Below, piece after piece: positions 37,110 to 48,512 of a DNA stretch of 64,000 nucleotides. The position numbers were made by a program, and so were the translations under genes. Origin of the DNA: Psoroptes ovis (taxonomy: Eukaryota > Arthropoda > Arachnida > Sarcoptiformes > Psoroptidae). A model generated the notes under the pieces. That model did not search any database and was not told the DNA's origin. It was given only the letters and a program-made list of their open reading frames with translations. How positions within the stretch are numbered: position 1 is the first letter of the stretch; every line of letters starts with the position of its first letter. The stretch is from assembly GCA_002943765.1 (NCBI GenBank), contig PQWQ01000003.1, forward strand, positions 2,046,001 to 2,110,000. Reading direction: 5' to 3'.

Positions 37110-39454
37110 ATTATTCAATCAAACAAATAAAATCAATCAATTGTTGTTATTTGTCGAAAAAGTTTGTTGTTACGATTCTAACGAATACCAATAATGAAAT
37201 AATTGTAAAAAAATTTTCACACTTTAAATTATAACTTTGTTATATTTTTTTCTGATTTAAAGATGATAATTATGTCAATTATGAACAAGCGAAAAGATGG
37301 TATATGGTATGATGATTGTATCACAAAAAAATTATAAATTGAAATAACAGAAAAATAAATGAATAAAATAAATACAAAAATACGTTAATGATAATTAATT
37401 ATCGGGGGTTTATTCTTCACCAACGACTTCTTCTTCTTCGTTAAATAATTATGTTAATATGGTGGTATTTAAACATAGAAATAACTATGAAAATTTCAAA
37501 ATTTATGAAATAACAATTTAACAGAATAACATAGAGCAGGGAAATAACAGCAAAATACCAAACAACAGTGGTAATAACGAATATCAAGAATATTCACAAA
37601 TATATATTTGGTCGATTTCAATATATTTTTTCTAGTTGATTTGGCACCGAAATCAATTTTTCAATTTTTTTTTTTGCTTTTTTGCTTTCAAGTAATAATC
37701 ATTGCAAATTGGTAAAATTTTCCAAAATCTATTAGGCTATTTGTTTGTTTATTTGTTTAGTTGGATAAATTGTTTTATTTCAAACATTTAAATCATTCAA
37801 AAAAACAACCAAAAGCAACGACGACAAACAAACACAAGACACAGAACCAGAATTTTTTTTTTTAGTGATTGAATTGAAGAAATCTTTTGAAATGAAATAA
37901 TTTTTTGATTTTGATGTAAAATAAAATTTTCATTTGTTTATTTATTTATTCAAATGGGGGTGGAAGGAGAAAAAAATGAAAATTTCATTTCGGTAATTGC
38001 GGCAAATTCTGTTTGCTTTCATTTCATATCATTATTGCGTTTGCTATACCGAAATTTCCACTGAAAAAAAATCTATATCTATGCCAATAGTGTTTGTTTG
38101 TTTGTTTTTGCCATCATCCATTTGCGCGATCATCCTGCATTTTTGCCTTAATCTTAATTATTGTAGAAAATTTCACCATTTCTTCACTTGTTGTTTATGC
38201 TGTAGTCGCTGTTGTTGTCATTAAGAATTAAAAATGACGACAAAAATGAAAATTTCAAACATTTTTTCTTCCATTTTTCGATATAAATACATGATTTCAA
38301 TGTGGGGGGATGGAATTTGCTGAAGACTTTTTCTTTAAGGAATTGTATTGTCACAAATGTCAGAATTGCGAATAAATTCTATGCAAGTTTTTTCTTGATG
38401 AAAATTTTCTTCCATGTTAAGAAAACAACATTTCAAATGTTTATAATGTTAACAAGTAATAATAATAATAATAACGATGAACAACAACAACAACAAAATT
38501 TATTCTTGTTGATTGATGATTGAATGAATATGAATATGAATGAATGAATGAATGACACGGTGAATGATGGCCAAAAATTTCTTGCCATCAACAACCAAAA
38601 TTCGTACAAATTCTCAAGCATTACAGCCAACTGTAACTGAAAATTATGAAAAAAAAAATTTCAATTTTTGTGTTTAGCATCGCCGAATATCAACGAACCG
38701 ATGAAATTATTTTCCTAAATTTTGATGAAATTATTCGATTAATGATAATTTTCAAAGAATTTTCTCCGATGTATTTTTTCCTAATATTACATTTTTCCAT
38801 TTAAAACATTTTTTTTTTTGAAAATTCATGTCAATTTTTTATATTAATAGAAATTTCTAAAAAATTTTGAAAAAGAATTTCATCAAAAATTATTTTTTTT
38901 TCTTTTTTAGATTCGCTTTTTGACAATTTTCTACCATTTTTGTTTGAAAATTTCAATTTTTTCAAAGAAATTGAAAGTGTAATAAGTTGAAAAATCTAAA
39001 AATAATTTTCAATTTTTAATTTGTACAAAGATTTCGAAGATTTTCTTAATTCTAAATTGAAAGAATATTCGCTGTTTTGAATTTCAATTCGATAATTCAG
39101 TCGATTGATCGGAATCAATTGATTTTGATTGATGGATTCATTGAAAGATCAAGGATTTTAATCACAGGGATTCTTTTTTGGTCGGAATATCTTTTCCTTG
39201 AAGTTCTCAAACAATGGAAATGAAAATGATGATTCAGGCATTTTTTCTCTGATATTTGACAAAGATTTCTAATGATTTTGGCTGATTCTTCAATTTTTTT
39301 AAATAAAAAATCAAATAATTTTCAAATTTAAACATCAGATAGCGTTCAATGTTTTGTTTTGGTGTTATGCAATTGGTTTTGATTGCAATTTTTTTTTTGT
39401 TTTTTTATTTGAAAACACGTGGACAAATTACATGATATTATCTTCGTAAAAATT
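37110..39454. promoter_or_regulatory. 2.3-kb divergent intergenic region (myosin rod / NR2C2AP)
   Basis: The two genes are transcribed outward from this stretch, so it must hold both promoters. It is AT-rich, with TTTG and GAAT/ATGA repeats (for example 38456-38500 and 38521-38556). No motor-domain exon for the myosin gene and no other coding exon was seen on either strand. Confidence 0.5.
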
Positions 39455-39970
39455 ATGAGCTCTTCAGATTCATTGGCAATCATTAATGAAGATTATACAA
39501 TCAAGTAGGTGTTTTTCATGATTTGGATTCATGAGAATTTTCAATAATAAAATTTTGTTTTTCTCAAAAGTGTCAGCTCTGTACTGAATAAAGATCATAA
39601 ACAATTTGGTAAAAAATTTTTAACCGATAATAATGATGAAACATGTTGGAATAGTGATCAAGGACAATTACAATGGATTTATTGTTCGTTTAATAGCAAT
39701 TTCATACTAAACAAAATTAACATTCAATTTCAAGGTGGATTTTCTTGTGAAAAAATTTTGGTAAAATTTTTTGATGAAAGTCAAAAAGAATTAGAGAATC
39801 ATACTGCAACAATTTATTGTAATGATAATAATTTCTTGCAAACATTCACCGATATAAATCCTAAAAAAATCGAATCAAAATTTATTAAGATAATTTTCAC
39901 CAATTGTACAGATATGTTTGGTCGTGTTATTGTATATAAATTTGAATTATTCGGTCAATTACAAAAATGA
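39455..39970 (+). CDS. NR2C2AP: nuclear receptor 2C2-associated protein (TRA16 family)
   Basis: Two exons: 39455-39504 and 39571-39970, giving 149 aa. NVSSVLNKDHKQFGKK, DETCWNSDQG, QWIYCSFNS, INIQFQGGFS and DMFGRVIVYKFELFG match the whole length of NR2C2AP (human protein about 139 aa). The fold is a galactose-binding/discoidin-like beta-sandwich. In vertebrates it is described as a repressor of TR4-type orphan receptor activity in the nucleus; a molecular role outside that is unclear. The 66-bp intron has a good donor (GTAGGT). The stop TGA (39968-39970) overlaps the ATG of the next gene (39967-39969). Confidence 0.85.
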
Positions 39971-41441
39971 ATGAAAATACAATAAAATTTTTGCTCAATA
40001 TCGATAAAGTTCTTGCAGATTATCGATGGTTAATGAATTCATATGTATTAGATTTTTATTTAGAAAATCATTGGGAAAAATTGTCTACAAAATGGTCGGA
40101 ATGTTTGAATAAATTAAATGTTAATGATATACCATGGTTGTTAGGTGAAACGAATCCGAACCGTTCATCAAAATGTTTATTGCCATTAACATTGATTTGT
40201 ATACGAACTATATCGAAAATGGTACGTGAAATTCGTTCACAAACTTATGATGAAAAATTATTTTATTCGTCAATGATAAGCCAAGAATTTAAGGTAAAAC
40301 ATGAATTTTCAGAAAATGTGACGAATGGCCTTAATCATATATTCTTACGTGGCATCAAAGCAAAAAAACGTCATGAAATTCAACAATTATGTAAACTTAT
40401 TGCGATCATGATGAATCGATTCGATAATAATTTAGATATAATTGATTTTGGCTCTGGTAAATGTCATCTATCACGAATATTAAGCATATGTCATGGATAC
40501 AAGGTATTTTGTATTGAAGCGAAAAATGATAATCTCAATGGTGCGATTGAACGTGATCAACGATTAATTAAAGCATTGAAAAAGTCAAAAAATTTCGATG
40601 ATTCCGATGGAATCCTAGATACGATGCCTATCAAAGTTAATCGTTTTCTTACTGAACAAAATAGAATCGATGAATTATTTGGTGGTAAAATTAAACGATC
40701 ACATTTATTGTTAGGTCTTCATGCATGTGGCTCATTATCGAATTTGGTGCTAAAAGAATTCGTAAATAATCCAAATTCACAGTGTCTAGTACTGGCTTGT
40801 TGTTGCTACATGAACACAGAAATTTCTCAATTTCCAATGAGTAAGTTGTTGAAAAAAAATTCAAAATTTATTTTAACTTCATCAGCCAGAGAACTGGCAT
40901 GTCATGCTATTGAAAAATTTTTAAATGATTTCAATTCAAAAGGTATTTAATTTTCCTCTCCATGATCCTATTCCTTTTTGTTCATAAAATTTTAAAAACT
41001 GTCCATTTTTCCAAAATAGAGTTAGAATCATTGAAAATTCATGGCTATCGTGCATGTTTAGAAGTTTTATTAGAAAAATATGCTCCACATAAACGATATC
41101 AATCGATGAAAAATGTCAAATTAACAACAGATCTTACATTCAAGCAATATGTTTTGAAAGCAATCAATGGAATCGATGTAGAAATACCTGAATCAATATT
41201 CGAATGTGATATGATTATCGATTATTTAAAACAATGTGATAATGTCATTTTATTTTATTCATTACGATTATTATTAGCACCATTAATTGAATTGTACATA
41301 TTGATGGATTATGAAATATATCTAAGCGAACATAATGATGATGATAATGGCAATAATTCAAAAGTGAAATCTATTCATTTAATACCATTGTTTTCACCAT
41401 TAATATCGCCTCGAAATTTTATTCTAATAGCAAATAAGTGA
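39967..41441 (+). CDS. METTL25/RRNAD1-family methyltransferase-like protein
   Basis: Two exons: 39967-40942 and 41020-41441, giving 465 aa. The N-terminal half (VLADYRWLMNSYVLDF, then W-rich) is followed by a Rossmann SAM-binding segment (IIDFGSGKCHLSR, about residues 157-169), the family block LLGLHACGSLSNLVL, the CCCYMN motif, and after the intron LKIHGYRACLEVLLEKY. This order is that of METTL25/METTL25B (RRNAD1). The substrate is not settled for the family in general, so none is claimed here. The ATG overlaps the stop of NR2C2AP (ATGA), with no intergenic space; a promoter inside NR2C2AP or a dicistronic mRNA is implied. An in-frame ATG further in is possible but the first residues look coding. 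Confidence 0.8.
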
Positions 41442-42476
41442 AATATGTCAATTTTGATTTTTTTTCCTGCCACTTTTGAATTATGAATTATGAATCGTTC
41501 GATTGTTTTTTTTTCAAATAAAAAAGTAAAATATAATATCAATGAAAAATCATTTCAAAAACATCTGTTATCAGGAAAATCATTCAATTTATATGAATGA
41601 TTTGATGCTTATACGATGATGATGAAGATGATGACATTAGAAGTGTTTAAATCGGTAAATCGCTACCAATAATGCTCTGATGATTTTTATTACGAATACA
41701 TTATAAGAGTCCGAACACTCTTTGATTTATTATTATTATTTTTTAATCTGATAATTGTCTTTTGACTTTGATGATGATGATGATAATATAAAGCACTTTG
41801 AAATTTCAAATATTTCAAATAAAAAAATCCTATGAATATTATCTCAAAACATGACAATTCAATTTAAATTTGTCAACTTTCTTCACTCTTATGTATTTGT
41901 CAAACAACAATAATGATGTCAACATTCAACAACAAATGGTCATTTTCTCAGGTATTTATTCTCGAAGCAGTTGATGATGAATTTTAAAATCAAGTGTATA
42001 ATTCATTGTATTTTCTATGATATTTCAAGACCTATAAACTGAAAATTGAAATGGATATTGATAATTGTACAGATTCAAAAGATGCTCCACCTTCTTCATA
42101 TGTTTCAGGATCGTTTTTTTCATCGAGGATCATGACCGTTTCATCTATTGAAATTTAGTACGTACACAAATGTACGTGTGTGTGTGTGTGTCAAGATCAA
42201 TCAACAAGTTCATTCAGGTTTATTTAAATTTATTTGATTTTTTCGGTCAAACAGTTTTTTATGGATCAAATTCTATAGAAAAGAATATAGAATATGAAAT
42301 GGAATAAAAATGGTAAAAAAATCAAAGATGTGCTCGATGCTTATGTGGATTCTGCATTGAAACTTGCATTCTAAATATTCATTTAGATTCTAGTCGTTTT
42401 ATTGATCATACCATTGAATTCTCGATTGGAAAATGATGACTTTTGATTGAAATTCAAATGTGATTCACATTAAATT
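41442..42476. other. intergenic, promoter side of the nuclear receptor
   Basis: AT-rich with a (GT)n run at 42175-42190 and GAT repeats. No exon seen; the nuclear receptor promoter and 5'UTR should lie here. Confidence 0.5.
41517..41522 (+). terminator. polyadenylation signal AATAAA after the METTL25-family gene
   Basis: AATAAA 76 bp after the stop, preceded by a T-run; position and context are typical. It could serve both NR2C2AP and the METTL25-like gene. Confidence 0.5.
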
Positions 42477-44177
42477 ATGTTGCAATATCGTTCAAATTTA
42501 AATCGATGTTTAGTTTGTGGTGATCGTGCTTCCGGTCGCCATTATGGTGTACTGAGTTGTGATGGTTGCCGGTATGATTGAATGTTTTATATTTTTGATT
42601 AATTCTTGAGAAATTTGAAATTTAAAATTTTCCTTTTATTTTATTCATTAAAAAGCGGCTTCTTCAAACGTAGTGTTCGCCGTAATTTAAATTATAATTG
42701 TAAACAAAATAATCGTTGTAATATAAATATCAATAATCGCAATCAATGTCAATCATGTAGATTTCGTAAATGTTTAGCGGTGAAAATGAAACCAGAAGCT
42801 GTACAAAATGAAAGAATCAATCTAAATAGCAATAATGGTAATACTATGAATTCAACATCATTATCAGTGTCAAGAAAATTACATTCGTATTTACGCACTA
42901 ATAATGGGCAATCAATTAGTTCAACATCGACAATCGCATCGAATAATAATCATCGACAATCTCTAATGCCAAGAATGATCAACAATAGAGATGCTATTCC
43001 TAATGTTTCGAACAACTTTAATAAATCAATGATAACATTGTGTAATGGTTATCTAAATCAGACAAATAATTTCATTAATGGTCAGTATTATAACTACTGA
43101 ATAAACTACGAATTTTTCTAAAAAAATCATTCATTCTATCTTAAAGCAAATGAAACAATTATCATGAATTATATGCAACATTATTATAATGCAAATTATT
43201 TAACGGCAGCGACTACATCGGCCATTGCAACACCAACGACAACAATATCACCAATAATGTTTATACACATTTATCACTTGATATCTAATATTGGTATGTA
43301 TTTCCGTGAATTTGATTGATGCATAACTGATTTTTTGCGACTTAATTCAACCTTTTTTCTCAATAAAAATCCTACATAGTTGAATGGTTTTTCGAAAATT
43401 TTTCATTTCAAAACACAGCAAAGAAAGATTATATTCATTTGCTTGAAGAATCATTGAATCGTTTGCTTATGATTGATATCATTTGTTTGCCACAATATTC
43501 ATCATCACCATACATTCGTTTGATATATGAATATTATTTCATTGAACATTATGATCAAAGTTTGATTGATGAAATAATACAATATCTACATGCATTAAAA
43601 TTAGATATGATTAATTTGAATAGATTGAAATTATTGATTTTATTACAATCAGGTAAATTATATTGCTTGCAATCAATATAAATCAGTATAATAAAATAGA
43701 AATATTTTGAATTCTATTTCATTTGGTATTCATTGATTAGATCATAATTCCACATCTTGTTATATGCCACATTTATCAACAATATCATCATTGTATGATC
43801 AGGTACAGATGCAATTTTATCAAGATCTTAAAAGAAAAATAGCGACAACAGTGACAACAACCACAACGGATACAATATCAATAAGTGAGATGATTGAAAA
43901 AATAATGTCATTATTGTCTACAATAAAACGTTTACGGAAATCACATTTTCATCCAATACATTGTGCATTTCTACGCTGGATTTCATTGAATTATCATTCA
44001 CAAAGTATTAATAATAGTCAAAATAATATGGATACTAATAATTTCGAAAATAATCCAACAAATCAATCAACAAACTCTGTGAATATAAATAATCAAATTT
44101 TCAATCATATGAACAATATCGTTGTTCAACATCGTAACAATTTCGTATCAAGAAATGAAATGAATCAAACGAAATGA
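42477..44177 (+). CDS. nuclear receptor, NR2E group (PNR/Hr51/Hr83-like)
   Basis: Five exons: 42477-42571, 42656-43080, 43147-43293, 43380-43652, 43741-44177; phases join and give 458 aa. The DNA-binding domain starts at residue 11: CLVCGDRASGRHYGVLSCDGC, completed after the intron by RGFFKRSVRRNLNYNCK, then NQCQSCRFRKCLAVKM and the NR2E-typical EAVQNER. The P-box CDGC-R-GFFKR is of NR2E/NR2 type. A long Asn/Ser-rich hinge follows. The ligand-binding domain is partly recognisable: MNYMQHYY, VEWFFENFSFQNTAKKDYIHLLEESLNRL (helices 3-5), LKLDMINLNRLKLLILLQS and a Gln-rich helix before the Asn-rich tail. NR2E receptors are nuclear transcription factors of neurons and photoreceptors. The LBD is diverged, with Thr and Asn runs, so ligand or co-repressor binding cannot be inferred. 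Confidence 0.8.
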
Positions 44178-44480
44178 TTTTTTTTTTACAGAATTTTCAT
44201 GACTTTAATGATTACTTTTGAATTTTAGATCGAAAAAAATGAGATGAAATCAATTTATTTCTCGAAAAAAAAAAAAAGAATTTTGGCAAAAAAAAATTAG
44301 ACATCAAAAAAGCTCATAATTCAACAATTGTCTAATAATTTTTGAAATGAAATTTAAAAAAAATTAGATCATACGATTTCAGTCATTACTATTATTTGCA
44401 AATATTGAAATATAAAATGAATATGAGAAATTTTAAAAGCAAAAATATTTTACAAATTATTATTTAAATGTTCTTGTGCA
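44178..44480. other. convergent 3' flanks
   Basis: 303 bp between the stops of the nuclear receptor (+) and the RPRD-like gene (-); A-runs, both 3'UTRs, no other feature. Confidence 0.6.
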
Positions 44481-46388
44481 CTAATATCTTTTCCAATTAG
44501 TATTGCCACCACCACCACCCCCACCGCTTCCACCATTTTTCCACCTATTCGAAGTGTTTTGCTGTTGTCGAATATTATTATTATTATTTGAATAATTTTG
44601 TCCATAACGATTATTTTGACTATATCGATTATTATTCATTGATGATGATGATGATGAAATAGAATTTCTATTATGATGATTATGATTATGATGATGATGA
44701 TGGTGGTGATGATGATGATGTCCATGACGATTTGATGGTGATATACTTTTGATTGCGTCTCCTTGTTGTTGTTGTTGTGTTTGAAATTTATTTACATCAA
44801 TAACGATTTGACTTGGAATATTTGGAGTTATCATTGATGAAGTTGATGGTAAAGAAGGCTTCGATGATGATGATGATGGCTGATGATGAAATGTATCGAG
44901 ATCATTATTATCAATTTTAGAATTTAAAAACTCTTTCAATTCTGGTGGTGGCATTGGTGGTGGAGGAGGCGGTGGTGGTATAAAGCAATATGCACTAGCC
45001 AAATCTTGGCCACCAATAAATGATGACAGTGATGGTGGTAATATTGATGATGATAATTTTTGAGATGGATCTGCTGCCAATGATGTCAATGATGAATGTT
45101 GTCGATGTTCATGTTGTTCATCTTCAGAATCACTTAAATCCATATCAGCTAGTTCAAAATTTTCCACAGGATTTTCATTACCAAATAATCGCTGTGTGAT
45201 CAGTGATTCAATTCGATTAAAATCTCGAGGTATGTTGATATTATTATTGTTATTATTATCGAATTTTGTGTTTGCTATTTGTACTGATGGAGATGTTACC
45301 AAAGGATTCAATTGAAATTGTCCCGAACCAGACATTAGACTTGTTAAACGTTTATCTAAGCTACTAATTTGTTGCTGTTGTTGATTATTTGTCTGCTGCT
45401 GTTGCTGTTGTTGAAAAAAATTTAAAACCGATGACAATTGAGAAGTATTCATCTCAATCAAATTATTTTTATTGTTATCATTGGTATTACTGTTCAGACT
45501 AGAAAAACGGTCCCCATATTTAGTAGTCAACATTGTCTGTACTTGTTTGATATTCACTTCACAATTATTGAATGTTTCAGCAATTTGTTTGCACTCTTTC
45601 ATTTGTATGTCATAATAAATTTTACTTTTTTCCAGTAACGTTATCAAATTTTTTCTATTATTAATTTCTTTTTCAATCGCAGATTTTGTCGATTCTAAAT
45701 ATTTAATAGTATCATCTAATTCTTTTTTAAATTGTTCACCATATGCTTTATCTTTCAATTTATAGAGCAGCTCTTGATTATTTAAATCTTCTAATTTATA
45801 ATTCAATAAATTTTGATATTTTGTACGTGTCATTTTTTCAATATTATCAATATTGTTTATTTGATTCAATAATTCATTGATGTTGAAATTTTTAATAATT
45901 TTTTCAATAATTTCTTTCTCAATCAAATTTTCATTGCAATTCAACAACAATTCTCGCAATTCATTGATGAATTCTTTTTGATAAATCGACCGATCTTGCC
46001 ATATATTCAATACACGATTGATATTATTGAAGATTTTTTCATCACTTGTTATTTTACATGCTTCACGTAATGCATGCATGAATTCGTTTAGATAATTTGA
46101 TAAATTTTTTTTCTTGGCATTTTGAACGATATCATTGGCCAAATAAAATAGTACCAACTGATGATCACTCTTATCTATTATTTTCAAATGGAAAATAAAA
46201 ATAAAATATTTTTTTTCATCGTAAAAAAGCAAGATACCTTTTGCATAACATTTCAGCCAATGTTCAACAATTTTTTTATAATATTTTTGATAATGTAATA
46301 TCCATAATGACAATGATTGTATCGATTCTTGGCTACTTGTTACATTTTCTAATTTTTTCATTAAATTTGCTTCATTGAAACTTGACAT
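44481..46388 (-). CDS. RPRD-type CTD-interacting protein (regulation of nuclear pre-mRNA)
   Basis: Two exons: 46388-46238 and 46174-44481, giving 614 aa from MSSFNEANLMKKL. Residues about 1-130 are a CID/RPR domain: SSQESIQSLSLWILHY, then after the intron DKSDHQLVLFYLANDIVQN and LNIWQDRSIY, very close to RPRD1/RPRD2. A coiled-coil (CREPT-like) region follows (about 150-290). The long C-terminal half is low-complexity: Gln runs, an acidic DMDLSDSEDE, a PPPPPPPPMPPPE block, an 11-His run and a Gly-rich end. The length favours an RPRD2-like form over RPRD1. RPRD proteins bind the phosphorylated CTD of RNA polymerase II and recruit CTD phosphatase activity in the nucleus. The 63-bp intron is a multiple of three and free of stops (46175-46237). 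Confidence 0.85.
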   Translation of the reverse strand: MSSFNEANLMKKLENVTSSQESIQSLSLWILHYQKYYKKIVEHWLKCYAKGILLFYDEKKYFIFIFHLKIIDKSDHQLVLFYLANDIVQNAKKKNLSNYLNEFMHALREACKITSDEKIFNNINRVLNIWQDRSIYQKEFINELRELLLNCNENLIEKEIIEKIIKNFNINELLNQINNIDNIEKMTRTKYQNLLNYKLEDLNNQELLYKLKDKAYGEQFKKELDDTIKYLESTKSAIEKEINNRKNLITLLEKSKIYYDIQMKECKQIAETFNNCEVNIKQVQTMLTTKYGDRFSSLNSNTNDNNKNNLIEMNTSQLSSVLNFFQQQQQQQTNNQQQQQISSLDKRLTSLMSGSGQFQLNPLVTSPSVQIANTKFDNNNNNNINIPRDFNRIESLITQRLFGNENPVENFELADMDLSDSEDEQHEHRQHSSLTSLAADPSQKLSSSILPPSLSSFIGGQDLASAYCFIPPPPPPPPMPPPELKEFLNSKIDNNDLDTFHHQPSSSSSKPSLPSTSSMITPNIPSQIVIDVNKFQTQQQQQGDAIKSISPSNRHGHHHHHHHHHHHNHNHHNRNSISSSSSSMNNNRYSQNNRYGQNYSNNNNNIRQQQNTSNRWKNGGSGGGGGGGNTNWKRY

Positions 46389-47207
46389 TTTTTTTAAATA
46401 TTTTGTTGATGATTTGAGAATTTCAATCAATTAATCATAAACGATGATGATGATGAGGAATGATTGCAATTTATGAAACGAGATATTATTAACATATTCA
46501 AATGGTAAGATGGGAAAGAATGAAAAAAACAATTGTGGTTTTCAAGAAAAGATGGACAAAACAACAAAATATGATCCACAAATAAGTGATGTTTGCCAGC
46601 AGAATAAATGTCTTTAATCAATTTTCACTTAATTTGAGATGTAAATTTTTTGACAAATTCAAATAACTGTTAAACATCGAAAATTGACGATTCACAATTA
46701 TCTTGTTATCTAAACGTGTTTATTGCTGATTTTTTTTGTTTTGTTTTGTTTTTTTTGAGCAAAAAAATCAAAATCCAATTCAATGTTGAGTCAAAGGATG
46801 GCGTTCAGACTTGGACACAGAAATTAATTCACCGCGCGCGAAAATTGAAATTTTTTTCAGTTTTTTCATTTGCAAATCATTCAATTGACGATTATGATAA
46901 TGATTATCTTTCATTAATGAAGTTTATCTTCTTCAAGAGACATAGTTAGGAAAATTAAATTTAAATGTAAATCTATCGTTTAACATTATCAATGAGCTAT
47001 TATGGATGCAACAATCATACGATTTTTTTCAAATTTCGTTATCAAATTGATTTGTTTCAATTATCAATTTAAAATTTTTTTTTTTGCTCCTAAAATTCTC
47101 GTATAAAATTGACAGTCGTCGTTTTCTGAATTGATCCTTGTATATGCAACAAATTCACTGCCAAAATACATTCAAGCATATTTTATTCAATTATTCATCC
47201 CTGAAAA
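46389..47207. promoter_or_regulatory. divergent intergenic region (RPRD-like / SRM)
   Basis: 819 bp between two ATGs on opposite strands, so both promoters lie here. It includes one GC patch (CACCGCGCGCG at about 46831-46841) in an otherwise AT-rich stretch, and T-runs. Short open frames are not credible genes. Confidence 0.5.
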
Positions 47208-48179
47208 ATGTCTAATAATCGTGATTGGTTTATTGAAACAGGTGTATTAAATTCTGAACATTGTCGATTAGCCATCAAAATTGATGAAATATTGATTGAA
47301 AAACAATCAAAATATCAGAAAATATTTGCATTCAAAAAGTAAGTCTATCTGTTTATTGGCATCTGTCACATTTTTTTCAAATCAATCAATATTTGAATTG
47401 ATTAATCTTCACTTTTAATTATCAATTAATAAACAAGCAAAAAACTTGGACGGTGTTTAGTATTGGATGATGCCATACAATGTACTGAATTAGATGAATG
47501 TTCTTATCAAGAAATGATTACATTTTTACCAATGAATGTGCATCCAAATCCTGAACGTGTATTAATTATTGGTGGTGGTGATGGTGGTGTTGCACGTGAA
47601 GTAGCAAAACATCCATCAGTGAAAGAAATTGTTCAATGTGAAATCGATGAAGATGTTGTTGATTTATCGAAAAAATATCTGCCATTTATGGGTAGAGGTT
47701 TTGAAAGTGAAAAATTGAAATTATTTTTCAAAGATGGTCTCAAATATGTACAAGAGCATCAAAATGAATTCGATGTCATCATCACGGACAGTTCGGATCC
47801 AACTGGACCAGCGATAACATTATTTCAAACAGAATATTATCAGGCATTGTATAATTGTTTACGTGATGATGGTATAATATGTTGTCAAGCAGAATCATAT
47901 TGGTTTGATTTAGAATTTATAAAAAATTTACTAAAAAAAGTTAAACCAATATTCGCATCCATTTCATATGCATCGATACCTGTGGCAACATATCCATCAG
48001 GACAAATTGGTTTTCTACTTGCGTCCAAAATTGAAAATTTGAATTTTAAACAATCCAAATATCAATTTGATAAAGACATTCAAAAGCGATTGCATTTTTA
48101 TTCAAATGAAATGCATAGCGCTGCATTTGTACTGCCAAAATATGTTCAAGATGAATTGAACAAAATCTTGAATGAATGA
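47208..48179 (+). CDS. SRM: spermidine synthase
   Basis: Two exons: 47208-47338 and 47438-48179, giving 290 aa (human about 302). NRDWFIETGVLN and EKQSKYQKIFAF open the protein. The catalytic core holds LVLDDAIQCTELDE, SYQEMITFLP, the nucleotide-binding LIIGGGDGGVAREV, QCEIDEDVVDLSKKYLP and the proton-acceptor loop ITDSSDPTGPA. YPSGQIGFLLAS and SAAFVLPKY follow. The enzyme transfers aminopropyl from decarboxylated SAM to putrescine in the cytosol. The TDSSDP loop and overall length fit spermidine rather than spermine synthase (which has an extra N-terminal domain). No odd features. Confidence 0.95.
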
Positions 48180-48206
48180 AACTATTTTGTAATCGTATTT
48201 TTTATT

Positions 48207-48212
48207 AATAAA
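48207..48212 (+). terminator. polyadenylation signal AATAAA of SRM
   Basis: AATAAA 28 bp after the SRM stop, in an A/T-rich context; the distance is short but acceptable. Confidence 0.5.
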
Positions 48213-48512
48213 ATTAAAATAGAATTAAAATCTACGACAATTCTTTTTATTTGATTGTTTTTGAAATTTTAAAATAATTCCATCATTATTCTGTCATATT
48301 GTGAAGACTATTGATGTGACAGAAAGTTTTTTTTGAGAATTTTGGTCTACAAATTAAAAATAAGTGTAATTATGTGATTTACGATATAATCTTGTTTTGA
48401 GAGGACAAAATTTTTCATCGGTTAAGATATTGAAAATCCACACACATAGACACACCAATACACACGAGAATTTACCAAATCAACCGGATTTAACACATTC
48501 CAAGAACAATTT
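48213..48512. other. convergent 3' flanks of SRM and GAPDH
   Basis: 300 bp between the SRM polyadenylation signal and the GAPDH stop, with a CA-repeat-like patch at about 48440-48462. No gene. Confidence 0.6.

Noticed and set aside
37992..38224. 75-codon Cys/Phe-rich open frame
   Set aside because: Low-complexity translation, no domain, no splice partners.
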